In this document: piece after piece, positions 1 through 6,831 of the stretch | Layout of the letters: the number at the start of each line of letters is the position of its first letter | Position numbering within the stretch: position 1 is the first letter of the stretch | NCBI GenBank assembly: GCA_021782525.1 | Contig: JAJXUY010000024.1 | Coordinates: forward strand, 1 to 11,633 | DNA from: Acidobacteriota bacterium | Lineage (GTDB): Bacteria > Acidobacteriota > Thermoanaerobaculia > Thermoanaerobaculales > Thermoanaerobaculaceae | Length of the DNA stretch: 11,633 bases | Direction: 5' to 3' | The notes under the pieces: model-generated | The model's database searches: none | The model's input: only the letters and a program-made list of their open reading frames with translations | What the model was told of the DNA's origin: nothing | Program-made: the position numbers and the translations under genes

Positions 1-780
1 CGGCGGCTTGGCGTACGCCCGCACCAGCTGCAGCCGCCGCCACAGGGCGACCTTGAGCGCGTCGAGGCCGGCCCGCGTCGCGACCGAGACCTGCACCATC
101 GGGTACTCCGAGCCGTACAGCTCGGCGAGCACCGCGAGGTCGTCCGCGCGGGCCAGGTCCGCCTTGGTGACGACCATGACGGTGGGGAGCGGCGTGTCGC
201 GCGGGTCGGCGTCCTCGGGCAGCTCGCCGACGAGCGGCACCCTGGCCGCGGCGAGCCGCTCGCGCACGATCTCGACGTCCTCGGGCAGGGCCGCCGAGGT
301 CGGGTCGACGGCGAGCAACGCGGCGTCGGCGCCGCGGACGAGGCCGGGCAGCCACGGGTCGATGTGCTCGGCCGCGATCGGCGGCAGGTCCACGAGCTGG
401 ATGTGCACGTCATCGAACGCCAGCATCCCGGGCTGCGGGCGGGTCGTGGTGAACGGGTAGTCGGCGATCGCGGGCTCGGCGTGGGTGAGCGCGCCGAGGA
501 GCGACGACTTGCCGCAGTTCGGCGGCCCGAGCAGCACGATCTGCGCCGCCCCCTCCGGCTCGACCTTGAACGAGTGCCCGTGCTTGGCGGTGCGGACCTC
601 CTCGTCCTGGCGCAGGCGCGCCAGGCGGCGCTTGAGGTCCGCCTGCATCTTCTCGGTCCCCTTGTGCTTCGGGATGATCGCCAGCATCTCCTCGAGCGCC
701 GCGCGCCGCTCGTCGGGGGCGTGCGCGGCCTTGAACTTCGCCTCCGCGGCGCGGTACTGGGGGGTGAGGTTCGCGGGCAT
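1..780 (-). CDS. Obg/DRG-type TGS-domain GTPase, C-terminus cut by window edge
   Basis: Reading leftward from the ATG at 780, 260 codons are open to the window edge. The product is a P-loop GTPase of the DRG/Obg-like group, probably cytosolic and possibly ribosome- or translation-associated by analogy with DRG proteins. Residues 1-70 are charged and helical (PKHKGTEKMQADLKRRLARL), as in DRG-like N-termini. G1 is GPPNCGKS at 85-92, G2 is YPFTTT at 107-112, G3 is DLPP at 131-134 where most GTPases have DxxG, and G4 is TKAD at 205-208. The last visible residues (RAYAKPP, 254-260) match the start of a TGS domain, so most of that domain lies outside the window. No clear Shine-Dalgarno precedes the ATG, but a TACAAT box sits only 8 nt upstream, suggesting a leaderless or nearly leaderless mRNA. 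The family is clear; the exact cellular role is unknown. Confidence 0.9.
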   Translation of the reverse strand, partial: MPANLTPQYRAAEAKFKAAHAPDERRAALEEMLAIIPKHKGTEKMQADLKRRLARLRQDEEVRTAKHGHSFKVEPEGAAQIVLLGPPNCGKSSLLGALTHAEPAIADYPFTTTRPQPGMLAFDDVHIQLVDLPPIAAEHIDPWLPGLVRGADAALLAVDPTSAALPEDVEIVRERLAAARVPLVGELPEDADPRDTPLPTVMVVTKADLARADDLAVLAELYGSEYPMVQVSVATRAGLDALKVALWRRLQLVRAYAKPP

Positions 781-788
781 CTCGGCCA

Positions 789-794
789 ATTGTA
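789..794 (-). promoter_or_regulatory. Possible -10 box of the GTPase gene
   Basis: TACAAT on the minus strand (5 of 6 to TATAAT) ends 8 nt before the GTPase ATG, within the string GTTTACAATT. No -35 match is seen 16-18 nt further upstream. If used, transcription would start at or within a few bases of the ATG. A similar GTTTACGAT string lies upstream of mdh (10707-10715). The assignment is weak without transcript data. Confidence 0.28.
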
Positions 795-850
795 AACGGC
801 GCCTGGGATGGAACGGAGGCGTGGCCGGTCGCCGGTGGCCGGCGAGAAGC

Positions 851-1043
851 GCGAGGAGGAGCCGAGGGGCAGAGGAGACAAGAAAAAGGGAAGAGGGAAG
901 AGGGGAAAGGAAAGACAAGACAAAGAGGTCGCTACGGGATGTGTCGCTCGCGCCTTTGTCGCTGTCACCGCTGCTGCTCTTCTGCTCCCCCGCTCCTCTG
1001 CCCCTCCGCTCCTCTGCTCCTTGGCTCCTCGGCTCCTCGGCGG
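851..1043. repeat. Purine-array / core / pyrimidine-array element, copy 1
   Basis: This fills most of the 289-bp gap between the divergent GTPase and membrane-protein genes. It has three parts. A purine-rich stretch at about 851-928 is built of words such as GGGAAGA and AAGACAAGAC. A core at 936-971 is shared with the element at 9292-9327 (28 of 36 positions by my alignment). A pyrimidine array at 973-1040 is made of eight octamers near TCNGCTCC. The purine and pyrimidine arms are roughly complementary, so the element is a long imperfect dyad. I see no convincing gene in 781-1069. Confidence 0.75.
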
Positions 1044-1069
1044 GGGACCGGCACGGTAGACTGCGCGGA

Positions 1070-1609
1070 ATGCAGGTCACGTCTCGACGAAACGTGTCGG
1101 CCCCGATGGTCGCGATGGCGCTGGCACTCGCCTACCCGATCGCGGTCGTGGCAGGCCCGGGGGCGCTCGCGGGCGTGACCGTGGCCGCCGCGGTCTCCGC
1201 CTGCGCGCTGGCACTCGTCCGCCGGCCCTCGCCGCGACTGCGCACGGCGCTGGCGGCGATCGCGCTCTGGCTCGCCGCCGGTCTCGGCGGAGCGCTCGTG
1301 CTGCGAGGGCATGCGCTGCGCGGCGCGGCGTGGGTGCTGCTGGCGCTCTACCTGCTGCCGCTCCCGGCCATCCCCTACCTCTACGCGAAGACGTTCGACC
1401 GGCCGGAAGACCAGGGCAAAGGACAAAGATCAAAGGGCAAAGGGCAAAGGGTAAAGGGTAAAGGAACTACCGGAGTGGCGCGAGGTCGGGCGCGTCGTCT
1501 GCCTTCCCTCTTCCTTTTGCCCTCTTCCCTTTCCCCTCCTACCTCTAGACACGGCCAACCGCAGACCTCGACGCCTGAGCCACCCCGCGATCCCGAGGGG
1601 GCCCGATGA
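1070..1609 (+). CDS. Small membrane protein, probable partner of the adjacent symporter
   Basis: This 179-residue protein starts at the ATG at 1070 and ends in TGA at 1607-1609, overlapping the symporter ATG (ATGA), so the two are probably translationally coupled. Residues about 11-50, 58-78 and 86-105 are hydrophobic and suggest three or four membrane helices; YLYAKTFDRPED follows the last. Small multi-helix proteins encoded just before SSS symporters are known as accessory subunits (for example the DUF3311, DUF4212 and DUF997 types). I assign this role by position and topology, not by a recognised motif. From about residue 115 the protein is encoded by tandem heptamers (GKGQRSK, GKGQRVK) and a pyrimidine array, giving an unusual charged then proline/serine-rich tail. 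The start is uncertain: no good ribosome site is seen, a TAGACT box lies 8 nt upstream, and a later in-frame ATG at 1106 is possible. Confidence 0.6.
   Translation: MQVTSRRNVSAPMVAMALALAYPIAVVAGPGALAGVTVAAAVSACALALVRRPSPRLRTALAAIALWLAAGLGGALVLRGHALRGAAWVLLALYLLPLPAIPYLYAKTFDRPEDQGKGQRSKGKGQRVKGKGTTGVARGRARRLPSLFLLPSSLSPPTSRHGQPQTSTPEPPRDPEGAR
1417..1546. repeat. Purine-array / pyrimidine-array element, copy 2, inside a coding 3' end
   Basis: Seven heptamers near CAAAGGG occupy 1417-1465 and six pyrimidine heptamers near TTCCCTC occupy 1504-1545, separated by about 38 bp. The arms are imperfectly complementary, so the unit can be drawn as a hairpin. It sits within the reading frame of the small membrane protein and contributes about 43 residues of its tail. 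The spacer differs from the core shared by the copies at 936 and 9292. Confidence 0.75.
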
Positions 1610-3039
1610 TCGTGCTCGCGGTCATCGTCGCGCTCGCCGGGGGCGTCGCGTGGTGGGGGGCGCGCCGCGCCCACACCGCGGCCGACTACTTCGCCGCGGG
1701 CGGCCGCGCCGGCTCATGGCTGGTCGGGGTGGCGGGGACGGCGGCGGCGGTGTCGGCGTTCACGTTCGTCGGCGGGCCGGGGCTGTTCGCCGTGGCCGGG
1801 ATCGGCTCGCTCTGGATCACGTTCTCCGCCCCGCTCACGGGGGCGCTGCAGTGCTGGGTGGTGGGCGAGCCGGTCGTCGAGCTGGCGCGGGGCCGTGGCC
1901 TGCTGACGCCGCAGGAGCTGCTCGGCGCCCGGTTCGGGCGCGCGGCCGGGGGGGTCGCCGCCGCGCTGATCGTGGTCGGGTGCGTCGCCAACCTCGCCGT
2001 GCAGGCGCGCGCCGCGGCCGTGCTCGGCGAGGACTTCCTCAAGGTCCCGGGGGCGCTCGCGGCCGGCGTGGCCCTGCTCGCCACGACCGTGTACACGGCG
2101 TCCGGGGGGATGCGCGCCGGCCTGCTCGCCGACGCGGTGCAGGGCGCGACGATGGCGGCCCTCGCCCTCGCGCTCGCCGGCGCCGCGCTCGTCGCGGCGG
2201 GGGGACCGGCGGCGGCCGTCGAGACGCTGCGGCAGGCGCGGCCGGAGCTGCTCGGAAGCTTCGGCGCCATTCCGCCCGCGCGCGCCCTGGCGTGGTACCT
2301 GCTCTTCTGCGTCGGCACCTGCGCGCAACCGCACTACGTGCAGAAGTTCTTCTTCCTGCGCTCGCGCGGCGAGCTGCGCGCGCTGCCGGCGGTGCTCACG
2401 CTCGCGCTCGCGGTCACGCTCTCGGTGTGGCTCGCGGTCGGCCTCGCCGGCTCCGCGCTGGCCGCGCGTGGGGCGATCACGACGGCCCGCCCCGACGACC
2501 TCGCGCCGCGCACGATGGCGCTGCTGGGACCGTGGGCGGAGCTGGTCGCGGGGGTCGCGATCCTCGCGGCGCTGATGTCCACGGCCGCCTCGTTCCTCAA
2601 CCTGGCGGCCGCCGCCGTGACGCGCGACCTCCCGGCGGCGCTGGGCCGGCCGGTGCGCGGCCTCGCGGCGGCGCGCGTGACGACCGTCGCGCTCGCGCTC
2701 GCGGCCGCCGGCCTCGGCGCCGCCAGCGACCGGACGGTGGCGCTGCTCGGGGTCGCCGGCTGGGGGTTCTTCACCGCGGCGTTCCTGCCGGTGTTCACGC
2801 TCGGCCTCGTCTGGCGCGAGGCGACCCCCGGCGGCGCGGCGCTCGCGATGCTCGCGGGCGCCGCCACCGACGTCGCGCTCGAGCTGGTCCGCTCCCGCCT
2901 GCCCGCCGGCCTCGAGCCCGGCCTCGCCGGCGCCGCGGTGGGGATGCTCGTCCTCGTGGGCGTGTCCGCGTGGCAGGAAAAGGGGAAAGGGAAAAGGGAA
3001 GAGGGAAGAGACGTTCTGACGTCAACGGTGGAGGGTTGA
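1606..3039 (+). CDS. SSS-family sodium/solute symporter
   Basis: This 477-residue polytopic membrane protein belongs to the sodium:solute symporter family (TC 2.A.21), which couples Na+ entry to uptake of a small solute. The substrate cannot be told from sequence. Family landmarks are the N-terminal ADYFAAGGRAGSW (26-38), the GGMRAGLLADAVQG loop (167-180), QPHYVQKFFFLRS (241-253), and MSTAASFLNLAAAAVTRDL (324-342). The last corresponds to the TM8 segment whose Ser/Thr pair contributes to the Na2 site. About 13 membrane segments are expected. GAGGGG lies 5 nt before the ATG, supporting this start. The gene overlaps the upstream membrane-protein gene by 4 bp. The last 22 residues (from WQEKGKGK) are encoded by a purine heptamer array and are probably not part of the ancestral protein. 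Membership in the family is certain, and function beyond that is open. Confidence 0.9.
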   Translation: MIVLAVIVALAGGVAWWGARRAHTAADYFAAGGRAGSWLVGVAGTAAAVSAFTFVGGPGLFAVAGIGSLWITFSAPLTGALQCWVVGEPVVELARGRGLLTPQELLGARFGRAAGGVAAALIVVGCVANLAVQARAAAVLGEDFLKVPGALAAGVALLATTVYTASGGMRAGLLADAVQGATMAALALALAGAALVAAGGPAAAVETLRQARPELLGSFGAIPPARALAWYLLFCVGTCAQPHYVQKFFFLRSRGELRALPAVLTLALAVTLSVWLAVGLAGSALAARGAITTARPDDLAPRTMALLGPWAELVAGVAILAALMSTAASFLNLAAAAVTRDLPAALGRPVRGLAAARVTTVALALAAAGLGAASDRTVALLGVAGWGFFTAAFLPVFTLGLVWREATPGGAALAMLAGAATDVALELVRSRLPAGLEPGLAGAAVGMLVLVGVSAWQEKGKGKREEGRDVLTSTVEG

Positions 3040-3151
3040 GTATGGCCACGGAACACAGCCAGAGTTGGCTCGCCACGGTTGGTGAGCCCACCTTCTCTTG
3101 CACTTGTCTTCTTGTCTTTCCTCTGCCCTTTTCCTTTTCACCTTTCACCTG
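2976..3151. repeat. Purine-array / pyrimidine-array element, copy 3
   Basis: Five heptamers near GGAAAAG or GGAAGAG (2976-3010) form the end of the symporter gene. A pyrimidine-rich stretch with 7-nt periodicity (about 3093-3151, for example TTCACCT twice) ends just before the nth ribosome site. The spacer of about 80 bp carries small hairpins, including AGCCA/TGGCT at 3058-3071 with a GAGT loop. The arms are roughly complementary. No additional gene is seen between 3040 and 3163. Confidence 0.7.
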
Positions 3152-3163
3152 TTCGAGGGAGCC

Positions 3164-3826
3164 ATGACCACGCGTCCTCCGGTCAGCGCCCGCTGGCTCG
3201 TTCCCCGCCTCGAGCGCGTGCGCGCGGCGGTGCGGCCGACGACGCTCGCCGAGGTCGAGCGCGCGCGCGACCCGTTCCGGCTGCTCGTCGCCTGTGTGAT
3301 CTCGCTGCGCACCAAGGACGCGGTGACGGCCGCGGCGAGCGCGCGGCTGTTCGCGGTCGCGGCGACGCCGTGCGCGGTCGCGGCGCTGCCCGAGAGCCGC
3401 ATCGCGAAGCTGATCTTCCCTGCCGGGTTCTACCGCACCAAGGCGCGCCAGATCCGGGAGATTGCACGCCGCGTCGCCGTCGAGCACGGCGGCCGGGTGC
3501 CGGCTGGCCGCGAGGCGCTGCTCGGCCTGCCCGGGGTCGGGCGCAAGACCGCGAACCTCGTCCTCGGGCTCGGCTTCGGCGTTCCGGCGATCTGCGTCGA
3601 CACGCACGTGCACCGGATCTCGAACCGCCTCGGGCTGGTGCGAACGCGCACGCCGGAGCAGACCGAGCACGCCCTCGAGGCGGCGCTGCCGCAGCGCTAC
3701 TGGATCGACATCAACGACCTGCTGGTGACGTTCGGGCAGCAGGTGTGCCACCCGACCTCGCCGCGCTGTTCCTCATGTCCGCTCGCCGCACGCTGCCCCC
3801 GCACCGGCGTCACCCACAGCCGATAG
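3164..3826 (+). CDS. nth: Endonuclease III (DNA glycosylase/AP lyase)
   Basis: This 220-residue protein is a bifunctional glycosylase that removes oxidised pyrimidines and nicks abasic sites in base excision repair. The helix-hairpin-helix is LPGVGRKTAN (122-131) with catalytic Lys128, followed by CVDTHVHR (144-151) with catalytic Asp146. The C-terminal [4Fe-4S] ligands have the exact family spacing C-x6-C-x2-C-x5-C at Cys195, 202, 205 and 211. Near residues 47-52 it has SLRTKD where the E. coli enzyme has SAQATD, a variant found in some bacterial Nth proteins. The ATG at 3164 is chosen because GAGGGA lies just upstream and homology begins soon after; an in-frame extension to 3098 would translate the pyrimidine array. 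It converges on the methyltransferase gene with only 25 bp between the stop codons. Confidence 0.96.
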   Translation: MTTRPPVSARWLVPRLERVRAAVRPTTLAEVERARDPFRLLVACVISLRTKDAVTAAASARLFAVAATPCAVAALPESRIAKLIFPAGFYRTKARQIREIARRVAVEHGGRVPAGREALLGLPGVGRKTANLVLGLGFGVPAICVDTHVHRISNRLGLVRTRTPEQTEHALEAALPQRYWIDINDLLVTFGQQVCHPTSPRCSSCPLAARCPRTGVTHSR

Positions 3827-3851
3827 CCCGGCGGTCGCGGCCGCAGCGGCT

Positions 3852-4649
3852 TCACGCCCGCGCCGCGCGCGCGACCGCGTGGGCGTACGGGACGGAGGCG
3901 TACTCGACCAGCTCGAACCCGCCCGCTTCCAGCTCGGCGAGGAGCTCATCACGGGTGAAGTGGTGGTCGAACGAGCCGGCGAGCGAGTCGCCGAGCTCGA
4001 CAGGCTCACTCGACATGCGGGCGCGCCGGACGAACGTCGCGATCGCGCCGACGGCGCGGAACCGTCGCGCCGACGACGCCCGTTCGAAGAACGACAGCAG
4101 CACCGGCGCGCCCGGGTGCAGGTGCCGGCGCAGCTGCTGGAGGAAGGCGACGCGCGTGGCGCGGCCCGGGATGTGCATGTAGCCGCCCCAGCCGATCACG
4201 GCGGCGTCGAAGGTGCCGAGACCGTCGGGAACCACGTCCGGCGCGGCGAGATCCAGGCGGACGACGAGGCCTTCCTCGGCCGCGATTCGGTTCGCCGCCT
4301 CGACCAGCGCACCCACGCAGTCGAACGCCCGCACCGAGAGGCCGCGCCGCTCGAGCGCGAACGCCTCGCGACCGCCTCCGGCCGCGGCGATGAGCACCGA
4401 CCGGGCGGAGGTAAAGTGGCGCCGGACGGCCTCTTCCTCCCACGGTTGAAAGCCACCGAGGTTGTAGTCGCGGCCGACGTACCTGGCGGCGCCCTCGTAG
4501 TAGAGGTCGGTGGCGGCGTGCAGAGCGTTGGGGCCCATCAAGCCGAGCCAGCCTCCCTGGTGAAGGACGTCGACGGCGCTCAGGAGGGCACGTTCGACAC
4601 GATCGGCCCGCTCGTACCAGCGGGCGGGCCGACTCGACCGGTGCGTCAT
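3852..4649 (-). CDS. Class I SAM-dependent methyltransferase, likely RiPP tailoring enzyme
   Basis: This 265-residue protein has a Rossmann methyltransferase core. Motif I is VLIAAAGGGREAFAL (85-99), the acidic residue ending the second strand is Asp110 (VRAFDCVGALVEAAN), the strand-4 region is FDAAVIGWGGYMHI (147-160), and the strand-5 region is VLLSFFER (183-190). The N-terminal 80 residues (GGWLGLMGPNALHAATDLYY, then PWEEEAVRRHF) are distinctive and precede the fold. GAGGG lies 4 nt before the ATG. The start is 24 bp downstream of the precursor-peptide stop, so it is probably in one transcript with the peptide and the cyclase-like gene. Methylation of the peptide product is inferred from this context only; the target atom is unknown, and a small-molecule substrate is equally possible. 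The methyltransferase fold itself is well supported. Confidence 0.85.
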   Translation of the reverse strand: MTHRSSRPARWYERADRVERALLSAVDVLHQGGWLGLMGPNALHAATDLYYEGAARYVGRDYNLGGFQPWEEEAVRRHFTSARSVLIAAAGGGREAFALERRGLSVRAFDCVGALVEAANRIAAEEGLVVRLDLAAPDVVPDGLGTFDAAVIGWGGYMHIPGRATRVAFLQQLRRHLHPGAPVLLSFFERASSARRFRAVGAIATFVRRARMSSEPVELGDSLAGSFDHHFTRDELLAELEAGGFELVEYASVPYAHAVARAARA

Positions 4650-4673
4650 GGCGCCCTCAGACCCGCTGGAGTC

Positions 4674-4832
4674 TCAAGTACGCCCCGGATGGGGCCAGGC
4701 CTGGTCGGAGCCTATGCCGCTCTTTCGCACCACATTCGCAATCGTGGCGATCCCCGTCACGGCTGGCGGCTCATAGCGCCGCCGCTGCGACCTTGCGACC
4801 TTCTCAATCTCCACAAAGACCTCCTCAGCCAT
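4674..4832 (-). CDS. Candidate lasso-like RiPP precursor peptide
   Basis: This is a 52-residue peptide lying between the cyclase-like gene and the methyltransferase gene. GGGAG is 6 nt before the ATG at 4832; an in-frame TTG at 4898 would add 22 residues but has poorer support. The N-terminal part is charged and helical (MAEEVFVEIEKVARSQRRR). Then comes YEPPAV (20-25), matching the YxxPx(L/V) recognition motif of lasso leaders. Counting as in lasso leaders (Y, P at +3, L/V at +5, G at +9, T at +15, core at +17), the core would be KSGIGSDQAWPHPGRT (37-52), with Asp43 at core position 7, within the usual 7-9 range for the ring acid. The conserved Gly (+9) is Ala29 and the conserved Thr (+15) is Val35. 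The gene is real by position and ribosome site; its precursor role is inferred. Confidence 0.6.
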   Translation of the reverse strand: MAEEVFVEIEKVARSQRRRYEPPAVTGIATIANVVRKSGIGSDQAWPHPGRT

Positions 4833-4968
4833 GGCGTACTCCCATGCAGCATCACAACATGCAGACCCTCGCCGGCAGGGAACCAGCAGGGTTGACAATC
4901 TGTTTGAAGGAACTTACGGCATGGAGCGCGGAGCAGCAGGGGCGACCTTCAGCCCATCTGCCGTGGTG

Positions 4969-6831
4969 CTAATACCAAATTCTCAACCAGAGGTCAAGAG
5001 TGGCCACCCTCCAGAAGACCGGTGACACCACCTGGGCTTCAGGCGCCGACCTGGCGGCAAGCACCCGTGCCGCCCCCTCGACGACGTAGGGGCCCGCGCG
5101 CCAGCGGGCGGCCCCGAAAAGCAGGTCCTGGAGGCCGGCGCGGCCCTCCGCGACGACCTTCCGGATGTAGGCGTCGAAGAGCACCTTCCGCCTTCGGTCC
5201 AGAACCACAGCCGGCAGGTCGCGGGCCATGCTCCCCCGCAGCAGGCACTTACGGGCGCGCCCGGGCGCGCGGTGCCGGTACGGGATGCCAAGGACGAACT
5301 CGGCGAGCGGCCGGTCCAGGAACGGGTGGCGGGGCTCGATGCCACTCACCGCCGCGTGCATGTCGAACGCTTCGAGCGTCCTGGCCAGCAGCGGATTGGT
5401 CAGGTTGTCGAACGTCTGCTGCTGCAGCCTCGTCGGGAAGGCGACCGCCGGCGGAACGGCGCCACGGCGGAGCACGGTTCCAGCCGCGGCAAACTCCGGG
5501 TTGATCCAGCCTGGGGGCTGCGCGGGCCGGCGCAGGCGGCGCCGCACCGCGCGCACGGTGGGGAACGAAAGCGAAGCCCGTAGCGAGTCGCGCAGGATCT
5601 CGGGGAACCGCCACGAGGTGGCGTCGCGGAACGCCCAGGCGTCCCGCACCAGGCGCACGTAGCGCCGGTCGGCTGCGAGGTCGTAGAAGTACGCCCACTC
5701 CTCGGTGAGGTCGTCGCCGCCGATGCCGGTCAGCAGGACCCGGGCGCCGATCTCACGGAGGAGGCGCGCCTCGGCGATGGTGGAGCCGCGCTGGATGGAG
5801 ACGAACGGCGAATCGAGGTCGCGGATCTCACGCTCGAGCCCGTCCACGAGCGCCTCCCCGAGCGGCGACACGAGGTGGCTCTCGAACGGGGTCAGCGCCG
5901 CGACCTCGGCGATCGCGTCGGACTCGTCGCAGTCGAGGCCCGGGTAGACCTGGGAGACGGTCGAGAACGACGGGGCCGGCAGCGAACCGTCGCGGAGCAG
6001 CTCCGCGGCCAGGACGACGACCGACGGCGAGTCGACGCCGCCGCTGAGCTCCGAGGCGACGGGCACGTCGACCTGCACGCGCTTGCGGACGGCCTCCTTG
6101 AGCAGCGCACGAAAACGGGCGTGGAGGTCGCCCGGGGCGTCGAGACGCTCCTCGCGCCCCGGGTCCGGGGACCACCAGCGCCGCTGCCGGACGCCGTTCG
6201 GCGAGGCGACCAGGACGTGCCCCGGCCGCAGGCGCGAGATCGCTGCAAAGAACGTCCTCTCGCTCTCGGCGAAGCGGAACAGCAGGTGCTCCGCGACCGT
6301 CTCGTCGTCCGGCGCGGCCGCGACGAGGCCCGTGCGCAGGATCTGCTTCGGCTCGGAGCCGAACAGAAAGGATTCTCTGCTCCAGTGGTACACGAGCGGC
6401 CGCGGCCCGAACGGGTCGCGCGCCGCGAACAGCCGCCGCTCCCCTTGGTCCCAGACGGCAAAGGCGAAGTCCCCGTCGAGGCGCTCGACCGCGTCGTCGC
6501 CCCAGCGCTCGACGGCGGCGAGGATGAGCGCCGCGTCGGTGCCGGCGGCGGCCCACCAGCCGTCGCCCAGTTGCCCGGCCAGCTCGTCGCGGTTGTACAG
6601 CGAGGCGTCCGCGACGATCGCCCGCCGGCCGTCCGGCGACCAGGTCGGCCCGGCGCGGCCGCGATCGCTGCGGCGCAGCGCGAGGAGGGCGTGGCCGAGG
6701 CCGGCGGCGCCGCGGGCGTCCCAGCCGACTCCGTCCGGACCGCGGTGGCGGATCGCCCCCATCATCGCGGCCCCCAGTCGGTCGGGGACGGGCCGGCCGT
6801 CCCAGAACACGGCGCCGCCGATCCCGCTCAC
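4969..6831 (-). CDS. Asparagine-synthetase-like protein, lasso-cyclase type
   Basis: This 620-residue protein has an N-terminal class II glutaminase-like domain and a C-terminal ATP-binding synthetase domain. I start it at the GTG at 6831 (GGAG 8 nt upstream), giving MSGIGGAVFW, which aligns with the family N-terminus. Residue 2 is Ser, not the catalytic Cys, so glutamine hydrolysis is not expected; NGEIYN-type residues are replaced by DASLYN (75-80). RHRGPDG is at 28-34 and ARDPFG at 137-142. The synthetase domain has the PP-loop SGGVDS (263-268), TGIGGDD (368-374), RHPFLD (501-506) and RRRKVLF (546-552). Loss of the Cys with an intact ATP site is typical of lasso cyclases, which adenylate an Asp/Glu side chain and close a macrolactam on the core N-terminus. 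The precursor candidate follows 136 bp downstream; that gap has no other ORF or clear promoter. An ordinary amide-forming role on a small molecule remains possible. Confidence 0.82.
   Translation of the reverse strand: MSGIGGAVFWDGRPVPDRLGAAMMGAIRHRGPDGVGWDARGAAGLGHALLALRRSDRGRAGPTWSPDGRRAIVADASLYNRDELAGQLGDGWWAAAGTDAALILAAVERWGDDAVERLDGDFAFAVWDQGERRLFAARDPFGPRPLVYHWSRESFLFGSEPKQILRTGLVAAAPDDETVAEHLLFRFAESERTFFAAISRLRPGHVLVASPNGVRQRRWWSPDPGREERLDAPGDLHARFRALLKEAVRKRVQVDVPVASELSGGVDSPSVVVLAAELLRDGSLPAPSFSTVSQVYPGLDCDESDAIAEVAALTPFESHLVSPLGEALVDGLEREIRDLDSPFVSIQRGSTIAEARLLREIGARVLLTGIGGDDLTEEWAYFYDLAADRRYVRLVRDAWAFRDATSWRFPEILRDSLRASLSFPTVRAVRRRLRRPAQPPGWINPEFAAAGTVLRRGAVPPAVAFPTRLQQQTFDNLTNPLLARTLEAFDMHAAVSGIEPRHPFLDRPLAEFVLGIPYRHRAPGRARKCLLRGSMARDLPAVVLDRRRKVLFDAYIRKVVAEGRAGLQDLLFGAARWRAGPYVVEGAARVLAARSAPEAQVVSPVFWRVATLDLWLRIWY

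Noticed and set aside
131..400. G3 motif DLPP in the GTPase as evidence of a dead enzyme.
   Set aside because: G1, G2 and G4 are intact, and a Pro-containing DxPP motif appears to be a normal variant in this TGS-GTPase group, so loss of function is not supported.
851..1043. The repeat elements as CRISPR arrays.
   Set aside because: Units are 7-8 bp, degenerate and contiguous, with no repeat/spacer alternation and no cas genes.
485..1069. In-frame upstream extension of the small membrane protein, starting at 485.
   Set aside because: It would run antisense through the GTPase G1 region and translate the repeat element; the ATG at 1070 is where a hydrophobic membrane protein begins.
4892..4920. 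Perfect TTGACA on the plus strand with TACGGC 17 bp downstream, a possible rightward promoter.
   Set aside because: The -10 is poor and the only downstream rightward frames are antisense to the cyclase-like gene, with no family resemblance.
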